DNA of 64,000 bases from Saccharopolyspora galaxeae (GCF_016526145.1 NZ_JADDUE010000015.1:54168-118167), one strand, 5' to 3'. Positions 37,749 to 46,576 are shown, numbered from the stretch's first letter. Numbers and translations: made by a program. Notes: generated by a model from the sequence alone, not told the origin.

Positions 37749-37913
37749 TCAGCAACTGGCGTTGGTCACGCGATGAATGTGGTTCGGCTCTTTTGCTTCA
37801 CTGCTGATCACATCGAGGTTGCCCTTGAGCTTCTCGATCAGCAACGTGACGTTCAGCCCGACAGCCAGCGCACCGACCACAGCGATCAACGCAATCGTCC
37901 ACATCGGAATCAT
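37749..37913 (-). CDS. Small single-pass membrane protein next to MFS pseudogene
   Basis: A 54-residue protein with one strong helix (MWTIALIAVVGALAVGLNV) and a hydrophilic tail, behind a GAGGA site. It starts 38 bp after the end of the MFS pseudogene on the same strand. Small one-helix partners are known beside some oxalate/formate-type MFS transporters, and this may be one that has outlived its transporter. Confidence 0.6.
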   Translation of the reverse strand: MIPMWTIALIAVVGALAVGLNVTLLIEKLKGNLDVISSEAKEPNHIHRVTNASC

Positions 37914-37951
37914 TGTTTCCTCACATTCGATGGGTTGTTTTTCGTGGTGGC

Positions 37952-39053
37952 TTACCGCGGCCGGCCTTCGAGGCCAACGACTTGCGGGGCCGTCACTTTG
38001 AGCTGCGGTGTCAACAACGCCGCCACTGCGCACAGCCCTGCCGCACCGATCCACACCAGGTCATATGTGCCGACCAGGTCCCGCATAACGCCACCGAGGA
38101 AAGCCATGCCGCCAGCGCCCAATTGATGTGCCGCGTTGACCCAGCCGAACACGATCGCGCCATCCTCGCCGAAATACGTGCGTGCCAGCGCGCTGGGCGG
38201 GGGTACACCGTCGCCACATCCAGAATCCCGAATATCACGACAAATAGGACCAGCGACGGCTGAACCGTCGCGGACATCAGCAAAGGGAGGCACAAGAGAG
38301 CGGCCCCGCGCAGTGCGAAGTACCAAGTCAAGAGCCATCTCGCACTGACTCGGTCGGAGAGCCAACCTGAACTCACCGTGCCCGCGACGTTGAATATGCC
38401 GACCATCGCCAGCAACGAAGAGGCGACAGTGGGAGGCATCCCGTGGTGCTGTGCCGCTGGTACGAAATGGCTCCACATAATCCCGTTGGTGGGAGGAACC
38501 GCAGATCGCAAATGTTGCAGCCAGCAGCCAGAACGGCCGTGTTGTCGCCGCACTCAACAGCACTGTCACCGTCCGCCGAACAACACGCGGCGCCGGATCC
38601 GGCTTTGGCGTGAACTCATCGGCACCATAAGCTCGCACCCCCGGATCCGCGGGGTGATCGCGCAGTAGCAGGAACGCCAGCGGCAGGACGCACAACGCGA
38701 CCAGCGACACCGTGACCAGCGCGGCTCTCCACTGGTACTGATCGGATATCCAGGACAGTATCGGCGGCAAGAGCACCAGCCACGACCCGGCGAGTTCCGA
38801 GGCGATCCATCAAGGCGGCCGCGAAGGGTGCGGTCAACCCGTAGAGGGTCATGTTCACCGACACGGCGGCACCGATCGTTGCGTGCGACCACCCGAACTC
38901 GTGATGAAGCGGGTTGACCAACAATCCGGACATGGTCGTGAATGCCCGGGCGGCGATGATCGTCATCCCGGCCACCGTGATGACCCGCCACGCCTGATGC
39001 ATGCGTGGCGAGTTTGTCCGGCCTACCGCGCTTTTCTGCCATGTCTCAACCAT
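37952..39053 (-). pseudogene. MFS transporter, frameshifted
   Basis: Four consecutive pieces in different frames form an MFS transporter: AWRVITVAGMTIIAARAFTT near the start, WRAALVTVSLVALCVLPLAF in the middle, VGIFNVAGTVSSGWLSDRVS, then AIVFGWVNAAHQLGAGGMAF with a final stop at 37952. At least three frameshifts are needed, and most of helices 4-5 are missing. Family traits resemble oxalate/formate antiporter-like MFS proteins. Confidence 0.82.
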
Positions 39054-39679
39054 GTCGGTTCCCGACAGCACGGCACTAGTGGCTGGAGAGACAGTCTTCG
39101 CAAGAATCGAGTCATCCGTGCGCGCCAGCCGCCGATCCGACCGAAGAGGCATACCGACTCGACGCCGAACACTGGAAACTGCACCAGCGTCCAATCTCAG
39201 CCGACACCCTCCGCCGCAATCTCAGCATCGGCTCAAAACGAGCCCGCACCGTCACTCACCCCATCCGCCCAACACCGCCAGCCGACTGCAGCGCTGCCCT
39301 ACAGGGCCGACGCCACCAGCGCCAGGGGCTGGGACGGCGCCAGGCGGAGACGACGTCGCGACCCTCGTCAGCCCTGGAGGGCCGACGCCACACCGCCCCG
39401 CCAGGCCGAAACCACGGTCGTCACTCCAGTTGCGAGACATAAGTCGGGAAAGTCGGTGAAGTTACGACCCTCTCGTAGGGGCGATGAACACCCGAGATCC
39501 AGGGTTTCCGCGCGACGCCACGTGTTGCGCCACCACTCGTCGCGCACGTCGATCACGCACCATCGGCAGCACCGACCGCCAGCACGTTCCCACCTCAGCG
39601 TAGCGACCAAAGATCACCCATCAGCGTGACCAGGAAATCCTCCCATCACGCGACCCCATTTCGCCCCAGCACTGATCGA
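39054..39679. other. Non-coding stretch left of the attachment site
   Basis: No gene is supported here. A 13-base unit GGGCCGACGCCAC occurs twice (near 39304 and 39379), and a single TCCTCCCA unit lies at 39639-39646. Confidence 0.4.
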
Positions 39680-39699
39680 TCCTCCCAAATTCCTCCCAA
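39680..39699. repeat. Paired TCCTCCCA repeat, left copy
   Basis: TCCTCCCAAATTCCTCCCAA, two TCCTCCCA units spaced by about one helical turn. A matching pair lies at 39953-39972 on the other side of the tRNA fragment. The layout resembles arm-type binding sites of a tyrosine integrase. Confidence 0.5.
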
Positions 39700-39751
39700 A
39701 AATCGGAGCAGACCGACCACGAAGATCAACTACGAGATCACCACCGCAACA

Positions 39752-39796
39752 TCAAAAAGCCCGCTGACCTGCGCATTTGCGCTAGATCAGCGGGCT
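39752..39796 (-). terminator. Intrinsic terminator after the tRNA fragment
   Basis: Read on the minus strand, AGCCCGCTGA (39787-39796) pairs perfectly with TCAGCGGGCT (39758-39767), with a further GCGCAAATGCGC inner hairpin, followed by a run of T. It is the natural terminator of the tRNA gene whose 3' end lies just upstream. Confidence 0.8.
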
Positions 39797-39806
39797 TCCG
39801 CGACCG

Positions 39807-39849
39807 TCGGGACGGCGGGATTCGAACCCACGACCCCCTGACCCCCAGT
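39807..39849 (-). tRNA. tRNA-Pro(GGG) 3' fragment, probable att core
   Basis: On the minus strand the sequence runs from the anticodon loop (ACTGGGGG with GGG anticodon), through the 3' anticodon stem TCAGG, the T-arm with GTTCGAAT and the acceptor strand CGTCCCG plus discriminator A. The 5' half (CGGGACG acceptor, D-arm) is absent. Such a fragment starting at the anticodon loop is the classic mark of integration by a tyrosine integrase. Confidence 0.75.
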
Positions 39850-39952
39850 GGCGCCCGTCAACTCACGTGACCTGCGAAGACAGAGAAACTGCTGGTGCGA
39901 CGGTGTCGTTCGCTACTGTTGAGGTTTATCCAGCAACGTTCAAGACCGCACG

Positions 39953-39972
39953 TTCCTCCCAATTTCCTCCCA
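39953..39972. repeat. Paired TCCTCCCA repeat, right copy
   Basis: TTCCTCCCAATTTCCTCCCA, closely matching the left copy at 39680-39699 in the same orientation. Confidence 0.5.
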
Positions 39973-40129
39973 CGCGCCGATGTCAAAAATCGTTCGTGCT
40001 GACGAGCAACGCACTTACATACTGTTATAATCCACAACAGACTTATCCGGGGCCAGCGAGAACCGCCCCTCACGGCGCGGTTCCCACAAGATACCTGGTA
40101 TCCGTGCCGACTTTCCAGCAGCCGGGGGT

Positions 40130-40660
40130 CTAGTCGGTAAAGGTCGCCGACTTCGAGAAGTCCAGCGACGCGACGGTTATCACGTGCTTGGATCCCTGTC
40201 CAGTATATGCCACCGGCACTTTCACCGTCTGCCCCGGACCGAGCGGCGGAGCGGACAACAACCCATTGAATCCATTCTTTCCATCGAAAATCTCCTCAGC
40301 CGCCCGGCTGTCCACGGTCGCCCCAATGTTCAGCACCGCCAATGGAAACGCCCGGTCGGTGCGATTGGTGAACTCAAACTCAACTCCCCACGCCGGAACA
40401 CCACCCTGCGGAGCGGCGAACTCCGACGTGTTGAACTGGAACGGATCCAGCTTCCGCACCGTAGTATCAATCTCACCTTCGTACGTTTGACCAAACTGGA
40501 ACGTATTCGGCTGCCGGTCAGCCTGCCCAGCCGGGTTCGGTACCGCCGCCGTATCCGGCGTGACCGGCCCAGTCGGCCCCACACCGTCCTGCACCCCACA
40601 CCCAGACAACACACCGACCGATAGCGCCAGGCCTCCGGCAACCGACCACAACTGTGTCAC
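40130..40660 (-). CDS. Secreted lipoprotein of unknown function
   Basis: A 176-residue protein with a signal peptide ending in the lipobox LSGC (Cys near 21), so it is lipid-anchored outside the membrane. After a Pro/Thr-rich linker, a beta-rich domain (about 55-176) with WGVEFEFTNRTDRAFPL resembles immunoglobulin-like DUF4352-type extracellular domains. GTG start at 40660, nine bases after GGAGG. It overlaps the small frame at 40657-40911 (GTGA). Confidence 0.8.
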   Translation of the reverse strand: MTQLWSVAGGLALSVGVLSGCGVQDGVGPTGPVTPDTAAVPNPAGQADRQPNTFQFGQTYEGEIDTTVRKLDPFQFNTSEFAAPQGGVPAWGVEFEFTNRTDRAFPLAVLNIGATVDSRAAEEIFDGKNGFNGLLSAPPLGPGQTVKVPVAYTGQGSKHVITVASLDFSKSATFTD

Positions 40661-40911
40661 TGCGTGACACCTCCATTACTCAACGGATTCGACCGAAGAA
40701 CAATACACACACAGGGCCAACGTGGGGCCAATCCACTACATGTCACTCGAAACGACGCGTTCCGACCGCAGCTACCACCCCATCCGCTCAAGGACAGATT
40801 TAAGGGACCAGGCACGCTCGCACCCGACTTAGCTATCACCTGCAGCAACAAAGCCAGCGCAACACCTGCCGCGGGTGCTGCCGCCCATGCACCTAGCGCT
40901 GACACAGCCAC
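40657..40911 (-). CDS. Possible small membrane protein
   Basis: An 84-residue frame with one hydrophobic helix (AAPAAGVALALLLQVIA). Its stop overlaps the lipoprotein GTG start (GTGA) and the lipoprotein ribosome site lies inside its last codons, which hints at coupling. No family is recognised and coding use is ordinary, so this is uncertain. Confidence 0.35.
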   Translation of the reverse strand: MAVSALGAWAAAPAAGVALALLLQVIAKSGASVPGPLNLSLSGWGGSCGRNASFRVTCSGLAPRWPCVCIVLRSNPLSNGGVTQ

Positions 40912-41019
40912 CGCCCCACGACCGCCGAGTGCGGCCGGAAACTTGCGACGGCCTCGCTACTCACACGAGGTGATCCGCGGATACGCTCCCCTAGCCACAA
41001 GAGCCTGAGCGGCTGCGTA

Positions 41020-41730
41020 TCAACGCGGGTCGATCAGCGTGAGGTGTTCGAAGAACGATGTACTCAAGCTGTCCAGGATGGCTCGTCCTTTGGCCGCGGT
41101 TGCTTCGGAGGGACGGCCGATGACGCCGCTGGGGCTGTAGTGCTCGACTCCGAGGGTCAACAGATGCGGCCGGTCGTCGGCCTGGTGATCGGCGCGGTAG
41201 TAGCTCTCGCCGACGAGGTGCGGGTGCGCGTGCAGCAGCAGCGAGGTTTCGAGTTCACCGGCGTGCATGTCCTCGTGGGACGAGGTGACCGCGCCGGCGT
41301 GCTCGCGGGCGCGGTTCATGTCGCCCCCGCCAGGAAACAGAACCACGCACCGTTCGTCGGTATTGGCTTGCTGGGTGATGTTGGAGAGGACGTAGTTTCC
41401 GCCGTGCCCGTTGACCAGGACCAGTTTGGTGATGTCCGAACGGCGCAAGGAAACGCGGATGTCCTCGATCATCGCGACCAGCGTTGTGGCGCTGACGCTG
41501 ACCGTTCCGGGGAAGGAGTCGTGTTCGTGCGAGCACGACACGGTGATCGGCGGTAGCAGGAAGAGATCGTAGTCCTCGGCGATCCGTTGGGCGATCAGGC
41601 ACGCGATGACGGTGTCGGTGGTCAGCGGAAGGTGCTCGCCGTGCTGCTCGAAGCTGCCGACGGGAAGCACGGCGACACGTGCCTTTCGGGCCGCTTCATC
41701 GGCGGAAGTGGCAGTGGTGAGCACGTCCAC
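41020..41730 (-). CDS. Creatininase-family amidohydrolase
   Basis: A protein of about 236 residues of the creatininase/MftE family. Metal-site motifs VLPVGSFEQHGEHLPLTTD and LVNGHGGN are intact, as is the later HAGELETS. Members hydrolyse small cyclic or linear amides or trim peptides (MftE in mycofactocin maturation). The best start is GTG 41730 behind AGGAG; GTG 41724 or TTG 41742 is possible. Its position near a RiPP locus makes a peptide substrate conceivable, but this is unproven. Confidence 0.88.
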   Translation of the reverse strand: MDVLTTATSADEAARKARVAVLPVGSFEQHGEHLPLTTDTVIACLIAQRIAEDYDLFLLPPITVSCSHEHDSFPGTVSVSATTLVAMIEDIRVSLRRSDITKLVLVNGHGGNYVLSNITQQANTDERCVVLFPGGGDMNRAREHAGAVTSSHEDMHAGELETSLLLHAHPHLVGESYYRADHQADDRPHLLTLGVEHYSPSGVIGRPSEATAAKGRAILDSLSTSFFEHLTLIDPR

Positions 41731-41755
41731 GACTCTCCTCAACTTGCTCGCAGCG

Positions 41756-43129
41756 TCACGCCAATGTCGTCCGCAGCGTACGGCTCAACTGGGACGCCTG
41801 ATCGTGCGCGCCCGCGTCCGCCAACAGCTGCGACGTTCGACGGAGCTGCCGTGCCGTGCGGTGGGACCGCGTTTCGGTCGCGATCGTGAGCGAATGCCGC
41901 GCCACGGCGACCGCTTCTTCCGGTTGGTCGGCGACGGCATGGGCAACGGCCAATCGCGCAAGCCCGAGCCCGAGGTCCCGCCGGAAGTCCGCGTGCCAGT
42001 TCGCGATGCCCTGCTGGAGCGTGGCCAGTGCTTTGACCGGTTTGCCGAGTTCGACCCAGCAGTGCGCGGCTTCCATCTCGACATAGCTCGGCGTGCAATA
42101 CCGCGCGATGTCGCTCTCGTCGTCGGGCTCGTCGGCCGCGTATCGAAACGCTCGGTCGATGGCGCGCGAACATCCCTCGTAGTCGCCGGCCATGGCGTGC
42201 CCGTGCGCTTCCTGCCGCAGCGCAACCGCCTTGAGGCGCGGGCTCAACGTCTCCGAGGACCGCAGGGCAGCCTGAGCGAAGTCGATCGTCAAAGCAGGCT
42301 TGTGCGCGTCGCTTGCGATATTGCTCTTGCGCATGTGGATGTAGGAAGCCAGGTGTGCGTCCTCGGCCTCGTGCGCGAGATCGAGCGCCGTGTTCGACCA
42401 CGCCATCGCTTCCTGCAACTTGCCCGCGTCTTGGTCCAGCCATCCCGTGAACTCGGCGAACCGCGCGGCGACGTACAACAGCGACCGGTGGCTTTGCCCT
42501 TGGCTCTGCGCGAGCAGTCCGTTGGCGAAGCTCGCTTGCTTAGCGGCGACCGGAAGCACCGAACGCGGACCGACGAGGTTGTCGGTGGTGATGTACTGCT
42601 TGAGCGTCATCAGCAACGACTCGGCCAACGCTGGCTCGGTACGCACGTTCGCAGCGGGAACCGATGGGCCTCCCGGCAGAACTACCGCAGCGTGTTTCGG
42701 TGGCACCGGTTCGTCAGCGCTATCGCCCGCGTCGAACCACAGCAGTTCAGGCGGGATGCGCAGCTGCCGGGCGTAATGCCGGAGCTGATCCAGCTCGCGC
42801 ACCCGGTTCCGCCCGGACTCAATCCTGCTGAGCTGGCTTTGGGTGATGCTCAGCCACTTGGCCACATCGGCTTGGGGCAACGGTTTCCGGCCATGCGCGG
42901 GATGAACGCGGTAGGCCCGCACGACAGCTCCCATGTCCTTGCCGGCAAGCGCTTGGCGTAGCCGGTCTTCGGCCCAGAACTCGTCGCCGACGCGCGGGCC
43001 TGCCTCCTGATGATTCTTGGGAGCGCGCCGACACGGCGAGCAGACGGGCGCGGCGTTGTCCCGGGCAAGTTTGCTGCCGCATCTCGCACAGTGGCGCGAT
43101 GTTTCTGAGCGGCCGGCTTCTGACCTCAT
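41756..43129 (-). CDS. Zinc-ribbon / HTH / TPR transcriptional regulator
   Basis: A 457-residue regulator. The N-terminus has a CxxC...CxxC ribbon (CARCGSK and CSPCRR), then an XRE helix-turn-helix at about 85-115 (ADVAKWLSITQSQLSRIESG), then TPR-like helices to the end. Such proteins sense peptides or metabolites through the TPR part. It is 25 bp upstream of the creatininase gene on the same strand and divergent from the 106-aa gene at 43291. Start ATG 43129 is behind GGGAGCG. Confidence 0.9.
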   Translation of the reverse strand: MRSEAGRSETSRHCARCGSKLARDNAAPVCSPCRRAPKNHQEAGPRVGDEFWAEDRLRQALAGKDMGAVVRAYRVHPAHGRKPLPQADVAKWLSITQSQLSRIESGRNRVRELDQLRHYARQLRIPPELLWFDAGDSADEPVPPKHAAVVLPGGPSVPAANVRTEPALAESLLMTLKQYITTDNLVGPRSVLPVAAKQASFANGLLAQSQGQSHRSLLYVAARFAEFTGWLDQDAGKLQEAMAWSNTALDLAHEAEDAHLASYIHMRKSNIASDAHKPALTIDFAQAALRSSETLSPRLKAVALRQEAHGHAMAGDYEGCSRAIDRAFRYAADEPDDESDIARYCTPSYVEMEAAHCWVELGKPVKALATLQQGIANWHADFRRDLGLGLARLAVAHAVADQPEEAVAVARHSLTIATETRSHRTARQLRRTSQLLADAGAHDQASQLSRTLRTTLA

Positions 43130-43183
43130 CAAGATCGCTCCCAGTCGATTCGGGTAGCCATCGTATCTGCTAGGGCCAGCCAG

Positions 43184-43200
43184 TATGCGCGGTACGCATA
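43184..43200. promoter_or_regulatory. Candidate operator in divergent region
   Basis: TATGCG-CGGTA-CGCATA is a perfect 6-base inverted repeat in the 161-base gap between the TPR regulator and the divergent small gene. It is placed as an autoregulatory site of that regulator would be. Confidence 0.45.
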
Positions 43201-43290
43201 TTTTTCATGCGCGATCCGGGCAATCGTGCCGGCTGTGCGGCCATAGCTTCTACATACGCCAGCACCAACGACGTGAGGAGGTGTCTTCGA

Positions 43291-43611
43291 ATGCATGGAC
43301 GACTCACTGTGGCAGTTTCCTCAGCGCGACCGGAACAAGTTTCCCGTAGCGGTCGTACCGCCAAGCGAACGGCCCGCCTGTACTGGTTTTGCGCTCGTGG
43401 AGATCCGCAGCGACGTCACGCTACGCAGGAAAGCCTCTCGGCTCTGCCTGTCAACTCCGCGGTCAAGACCTTGTGCGGGTACGCGGCGACGGTGCCGTTG
43501 CCGACGCCGAACGACCGGGTTCCGAAGAGCCGGGTGGTCACGGCGCGATGTGGCGCATGTGTGAAGGCAGCGGAATCGCTCGGGGCCCGTGAGGTCGTCT
43601 GGGATTCGTGA
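43291..43611 (+). CDS. Small conserved actinobacterial protein with Cys pairs
   Basis: A 106-residue protein starting at ATG 43291 behind GGAGG. The C-terminal half has LCGYAATVPLPTPNDRVPKS, then RCGACVKAAESLG, a CG...CxxC pattern seen in small actinobacterial proteins that accompany XRE regulators. No enzymatic motif is seen. It may bind zinc. Confidence 0.7.
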   Translation: MHGRLTVAVSSARPEQVSRSGRTAKRTARLYWFCARGDPQRRHATQESLSALPVNSAVKTLCGYAATVPLPTPNDRVPKSRVVTARCGACVKAAESLGAREVVWDS

Positions 43612-43800
43612 TCGTCCGGTGCCCGCTTGATGTGGCGCGGGCGCTGGGTCGAGGGCCGTGCGGTGCGGATGAAGCCCCCCGCTTCCGCACCGCGCGGTCC
43701 GCAATTTCCCACCGAGAAACGAAGAAGCGCAGGACGCCCAGTTCCCGTCCAACCCACTCAACGAGCACTCACCATCCAGGCACGGACTCAAGGAGTTCTG

Positions 43801-44076
43801 ATGATCCAACAGCACACGTCGGCCCCGCCGAAGACCGGTGACGTGGTCGAGCTTGGAAAACAGATCCACGACCGGTTGGGCGAAGTCCTGTTCGCACTTC
43901 CGGGCCGCAGCACCGTCACCTACGAAGAACTCGGCGATCTTGGCGCCCGGTTGCGCGGCCTCGCCAAGATCTTCGACCGGTACGCGCCCACCCGCCCGAT
44001 GGCTGAGCGCCCCGGCTCGGCCACAGCTCCACAGGAGAACGCGCGAGTCTGGGTTTTCCCGGGCCAGCAGCGATAA
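43801..44076 (+). CDS. Small hypothetical protein
   Basis: A 91-residue hydrophilic, mostly helical protein (ELGKQIHDRLGEVLFALPGR) with AAGGAG five bases before the ATG. It has no membrane segment, cysteines or known motif. It is followed by a strong hairpin. Confidence 0.65.
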   Translation: MIQQHTSAPPKTGDVVELGKQIHDRLGEVLFALPGRSTVTYEELGDLGARLRGLAKIFDRYAPTRPMAERPGSATAPQENARVWVFPGQQR

Positions 44077-44130
44077 CCGACTCCCGGCAAGAGCGTGCCG
44101 TGCTCCCCGACACGAGCGCTCCGGCCGGGC

Positions 44131-44176
44131 GTGGTCTGTGCCGCCAGGACATCCCTCCACCGGCGGCACAGACCAC
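44131..44176 (+). terminator. 15-base perfect hairpin
   Basis: GTGGTCTGTGCCGCC (44131-44145) and its exact complement (44162-44176) enclose a 16-base loop, 54 bases after the small gene ending at 44076. Most likely its terminator. Confidence 0.6.
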
Positions 44177-44297
44177 AACCCCAAGGCGCAGAGCAGGAAT
44201 CGACATCGGCAGCGCCCCGCATCGCTGCCGGTCCGGATCCCGTGCCGCGCCCGAGCCGGTTTCCGCCCCGAAAGAGAACCGGCTGGCAATGCGGGGG

Positions 44298-44360
44298 CTC
44301 GATCACCACGCCCGCCCCGAGCGGATCTCGCCGCGGCTCGATCCGCGTGTGGTGATCGAG
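44298..44360. repeat. 12-base inverted repeat
   Basis: CTCGATCACCAC (44298-44309) and GTGGTGATCGAG (44349-44360) can pair, with flanking GGGG/CCCC adding to the stem. It lies about 180 bases upstream of the HAD-Nudix gene and may be a second terminator or an RNA control element. Confidence 0.4.
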
Positions 44361-44540
44361 TCCCCAGGCAGACGCGTGCTCGTATTCCGCACGCACCCCA
44401 GGCCACTCATTGCGGAAAGTCTCGACCTTGTCAGCATCCTGACTTGGCTCGACCGCCTACGACTGCCGCGCCGAATATGCCTACCAATCCGTGCCGAAGC
44501 TCCTACGCAACGGCACACCGTCCTATCAGGAGAGTTGTGC

Positions 44541-45671
44541 ATGAACCGTGGAATCAGTGTGGTGTCGCTGAGCGTCGGCAGGCTGCTAGGGCACACGTAC
44601 GGGCAGAGCCTCGGCGATGCATTGGCCACGGCATCACCGAAGGACCCGGCCACCGTCGCCGCGGTCGTGCGCACCCACCTGCACACCGCCACCGCGATCA
44701 GCGACGAGCTGATCCGCCAAGTCGCGGCCGACCTCGCGCTTCCTCCCGGGCAGCTCGCCGATCTGCTGCACACACCACGGCCACTGCTGTTGAATCCGAC
44801 CGCGCGGGCGCTGATCGCAGGACTCCGCGACGCATGTCCCGACATCCGAGTCGTGGTCTGCTCCAACCTCGCCTCCGCCGACCACGTCCACGCGAACGCG
44901 GTGCGCGATGAACTCGGACCGCTGCTGGACGCGGCCTACTTCTCCTGCGAGACCGGCCTGGCCAAAGGCAACGGCCCTGCCATGTTCGAGCACCTCGCTC
45001 GGAACCATAGCGTCGAAATCGGCGAGATCGTTCACGTCGGCGACACGCTCCTGGAAGATGTCCAGGCACCGCTGCTGGCCGGAGCACGTGCCTTGTGGGT
45101 TCACGCCGACCATGCGCGCACTCCCCGCGTCGCCGGACCGGATCGCTACCGTGCTGTTCCCGACCTGGCCGAGGCGATCCGCGAACTTCGTGAATGGATA
45201 CCGGAAAGCCAACCTCGTCCCGCGTTACCGGTCCGCGCCGCAGCACTGATCCGCGATGTCCAACAACGCATCTTGCTGGTACGCGGTCCCGACGACGAAG
45301 ACTTCTCGCTGCCCGGCGGCCGGTGCGAGGCCACCGGATCCGACTCGCCGCCCACCGCGATGGCCCGCGAAGTCCACGAAGAACTTCGGCTGGCGGTCAC
45401 GCCCGGCAAGCTAGTGTGGGCTGGCTGGTCCGAAGCCGAATCCGCCACCGGTGAAAACAAGATCCACTTCTTGTTCGAGGCGCACATCGTGGGGACCAGC
45501 GTCCCGGTTCCGGACGCCAGCGAGGTCGCCGAGATCCGCTGGTCTGGCCACCACGAGGCGCTGCGCCTGCTGCATCCCGCCGAAGCCGACCGGCTGCACC
45601 GCATCGGTTGCGACCGCAGCCACGGATGGCAGTACGACACCACCCGGCCACCACGGGCTCAGGGCCCCTAG
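44541..45671 (+). CDS. HAD-like / Nudix hydrolase fusion
   Basis: A 376-residue two-domain protein. Residues 1-215 resemble a HAD phosphatase (VVVCSNLASADHV, then AKGNGP with the conserved Lys, and HVGDTLLEDVQAP), but no N-terminal DxD nucleophile is seen where it is expected (VVSLSVGRLLG), so phosphatase activity is doubtful. Residues 230-360 are a Nudix domain with LPGGRCE and AREVHEELRL; the box has a slightly altered spacing. It could hydrolyse a modified nucleotide. Start ATG 44541 behind CAGGAG. Convergent with the XRE operon. Confidence 0.85.
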   Translation: MNRGISVVSLSVGRLLGHTYGQSLGDALATASPKDPATVAAVVRTHLHTATAISDELIRQVAADLALPPGQLADLLHTPRPLLLNPTARALIAGLRDACPDIRVVVCSNLASADHVHANAVRDELGPLLDAAYFSCETGLAKGNGPAMFEHLARNHSVEIGEIVHVGDTLLEDVQAPLLAGARALWVHADHARTPRVAGPDRYRAVPDLAEAIRELREWIPESQPRPALPVRAAALIRDVQQRILLVRGPDDEDFSLPGGRCEATGSDSPPTAMAREVHEELRLAVTPGKLVWAGWSEAESATGENKIHFLFEAHIVGTSVPVPDASEVAEIRWSGHHEALRLLHPAEADRLHRIGCDRSHGWQYDTTRPPRAQGP

Positions 45672-45682
45672 GTCTTGGTGCC

Positions 45683-46561
45683 TTACGAAGAAGCTGCACC
45701 GGATCGCCTGCGGAGTTCCGTGGAGCTCTGGGCCAACAGGGTTTCGAGCTGTGCGCCAGTGATGGCGGCATCGTGGAGCTGCGCGAAGAAGTCCTCGTAG
45801 GCGCGAACGTCGTCGGGCGAATCGAGACGCTGCTGTGCGGTGAGGGACTCGATGAGGACGTGGTCGTCGTAGAGCAGGAAGTTCGTCAGCGGAAACACGG
45901 GCATGGCCGCGGTGAACGGCACGACGCCGATGTCGACCTGCGAGTAGCCGAGCAGGGCGAGCAGCCGGTCCAGCTGACCCGCGAGGGTCCGAGGGTCTCC
46001 GAAATGGGTGTGCAGGGCGGCCTCACCCATGATGATCCGGATCGGTTCCTGCCGGGGCTGGTAGAGGACTTGCTGCCGTTCCATGCGTTTGCCGACGATC
46101 TGGTCGATTTCCTCGTCGGCTACTCCGGCGGAAGCTGGGCCGCAGGGGCGGGTGAGAACTTCACGCGCGTAGGCGGCAGTCTGGAGCAGTCCGGGCATCA
46201 TCGCGGGCTGGAACTCCGCGATGCGCGCGGAGGCGGCATCTTCGTTCGTGGTCGCCTGCTGCTCGGCGACAGCACCGCCGTGCTGGCGGTAGCGCTGGCC
46301 GAAGGTGGCGTACTCGATGCGGGCCGCCTCGGCGAGTTCGAAGAGCTCGTCCAGTTGCTCGGCGGTGGCATCGACAGCCTCGCCCCACCGGCGAAGGTCG
46401 TCGTCGGTGGGACGCTGACTGCCTTGCTCGAGCTTCGACACCCGCGTCTGGTGCCAGTCCAGATGACGCGCCAAGGCGCTGCCGGAGGCAAACGCGGTCG
46501 CGCGCAGCTCGCGAAGACGTCGAGCGAGCAGTGCTCGCTGCGGCGTGTTCGGGCCCGGCAC
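45683..46561 (-). CDS. XRE-family regulator with DUF5753 domain
   Basis: A 292-residue protein with an N-terminal helix-turn-helix (LARHLDWHQTRVSKLEQGSQ) and the C-terminal DUF5753 ligand domain (FQPAMMPGLLQTAAYAREVL; IGVVPF). Such regulators are abundant in actinomycetes and often pair with small DUF397-type partners. GTG 46561 is behind AAGGGAA, 15 bp after the DUF6879 gene, so all three genes form an operon. Confidence 0.92.
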   Translation of the reverse strand: MPGPNTPQRALLARRLRELRATAFASGSALARHLDWHQTRVSKLEQGSQRPTDDDLRRWGEAVDATAEQLDELFELAEAARIEYATFGQRYRQHGGAVAEQQATTNEDAASARIAEFQPAMMPGLLQTAAYAREVLTRPCGPASAGVADEEIDQIVGKRMERQQVLYQPRQEPIRIIMGEAALHTHFGDPRTLAGQLDRLLALLGYSQVDIGVVPFTAAMPVFPLTNFLLYDDHVLIESLTAQQRLDSPDDVRAYEDFFAQLHDAAITGAQLETLLAQSSTELRRRSGAASS

Positions 46562-46576
46562 GCTGGTTCCCTTCTT

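Larger units (their letters stand above)
44077..44540. other. Intergenic region with two inverted repeats
   Basis: No convincing gene is seen in these 464 bases, although open frames run through. It is notable for two long inverted repeats, listed separately. Confidence 0.5.

Noticed and set aside
39301..39391. GGGCCGACGCCAC repeated twice, considered as a CRISPR or tandem array
   Set aside because: Only two copies of 13 bases with no regular spacing; no cas genes are in the window.
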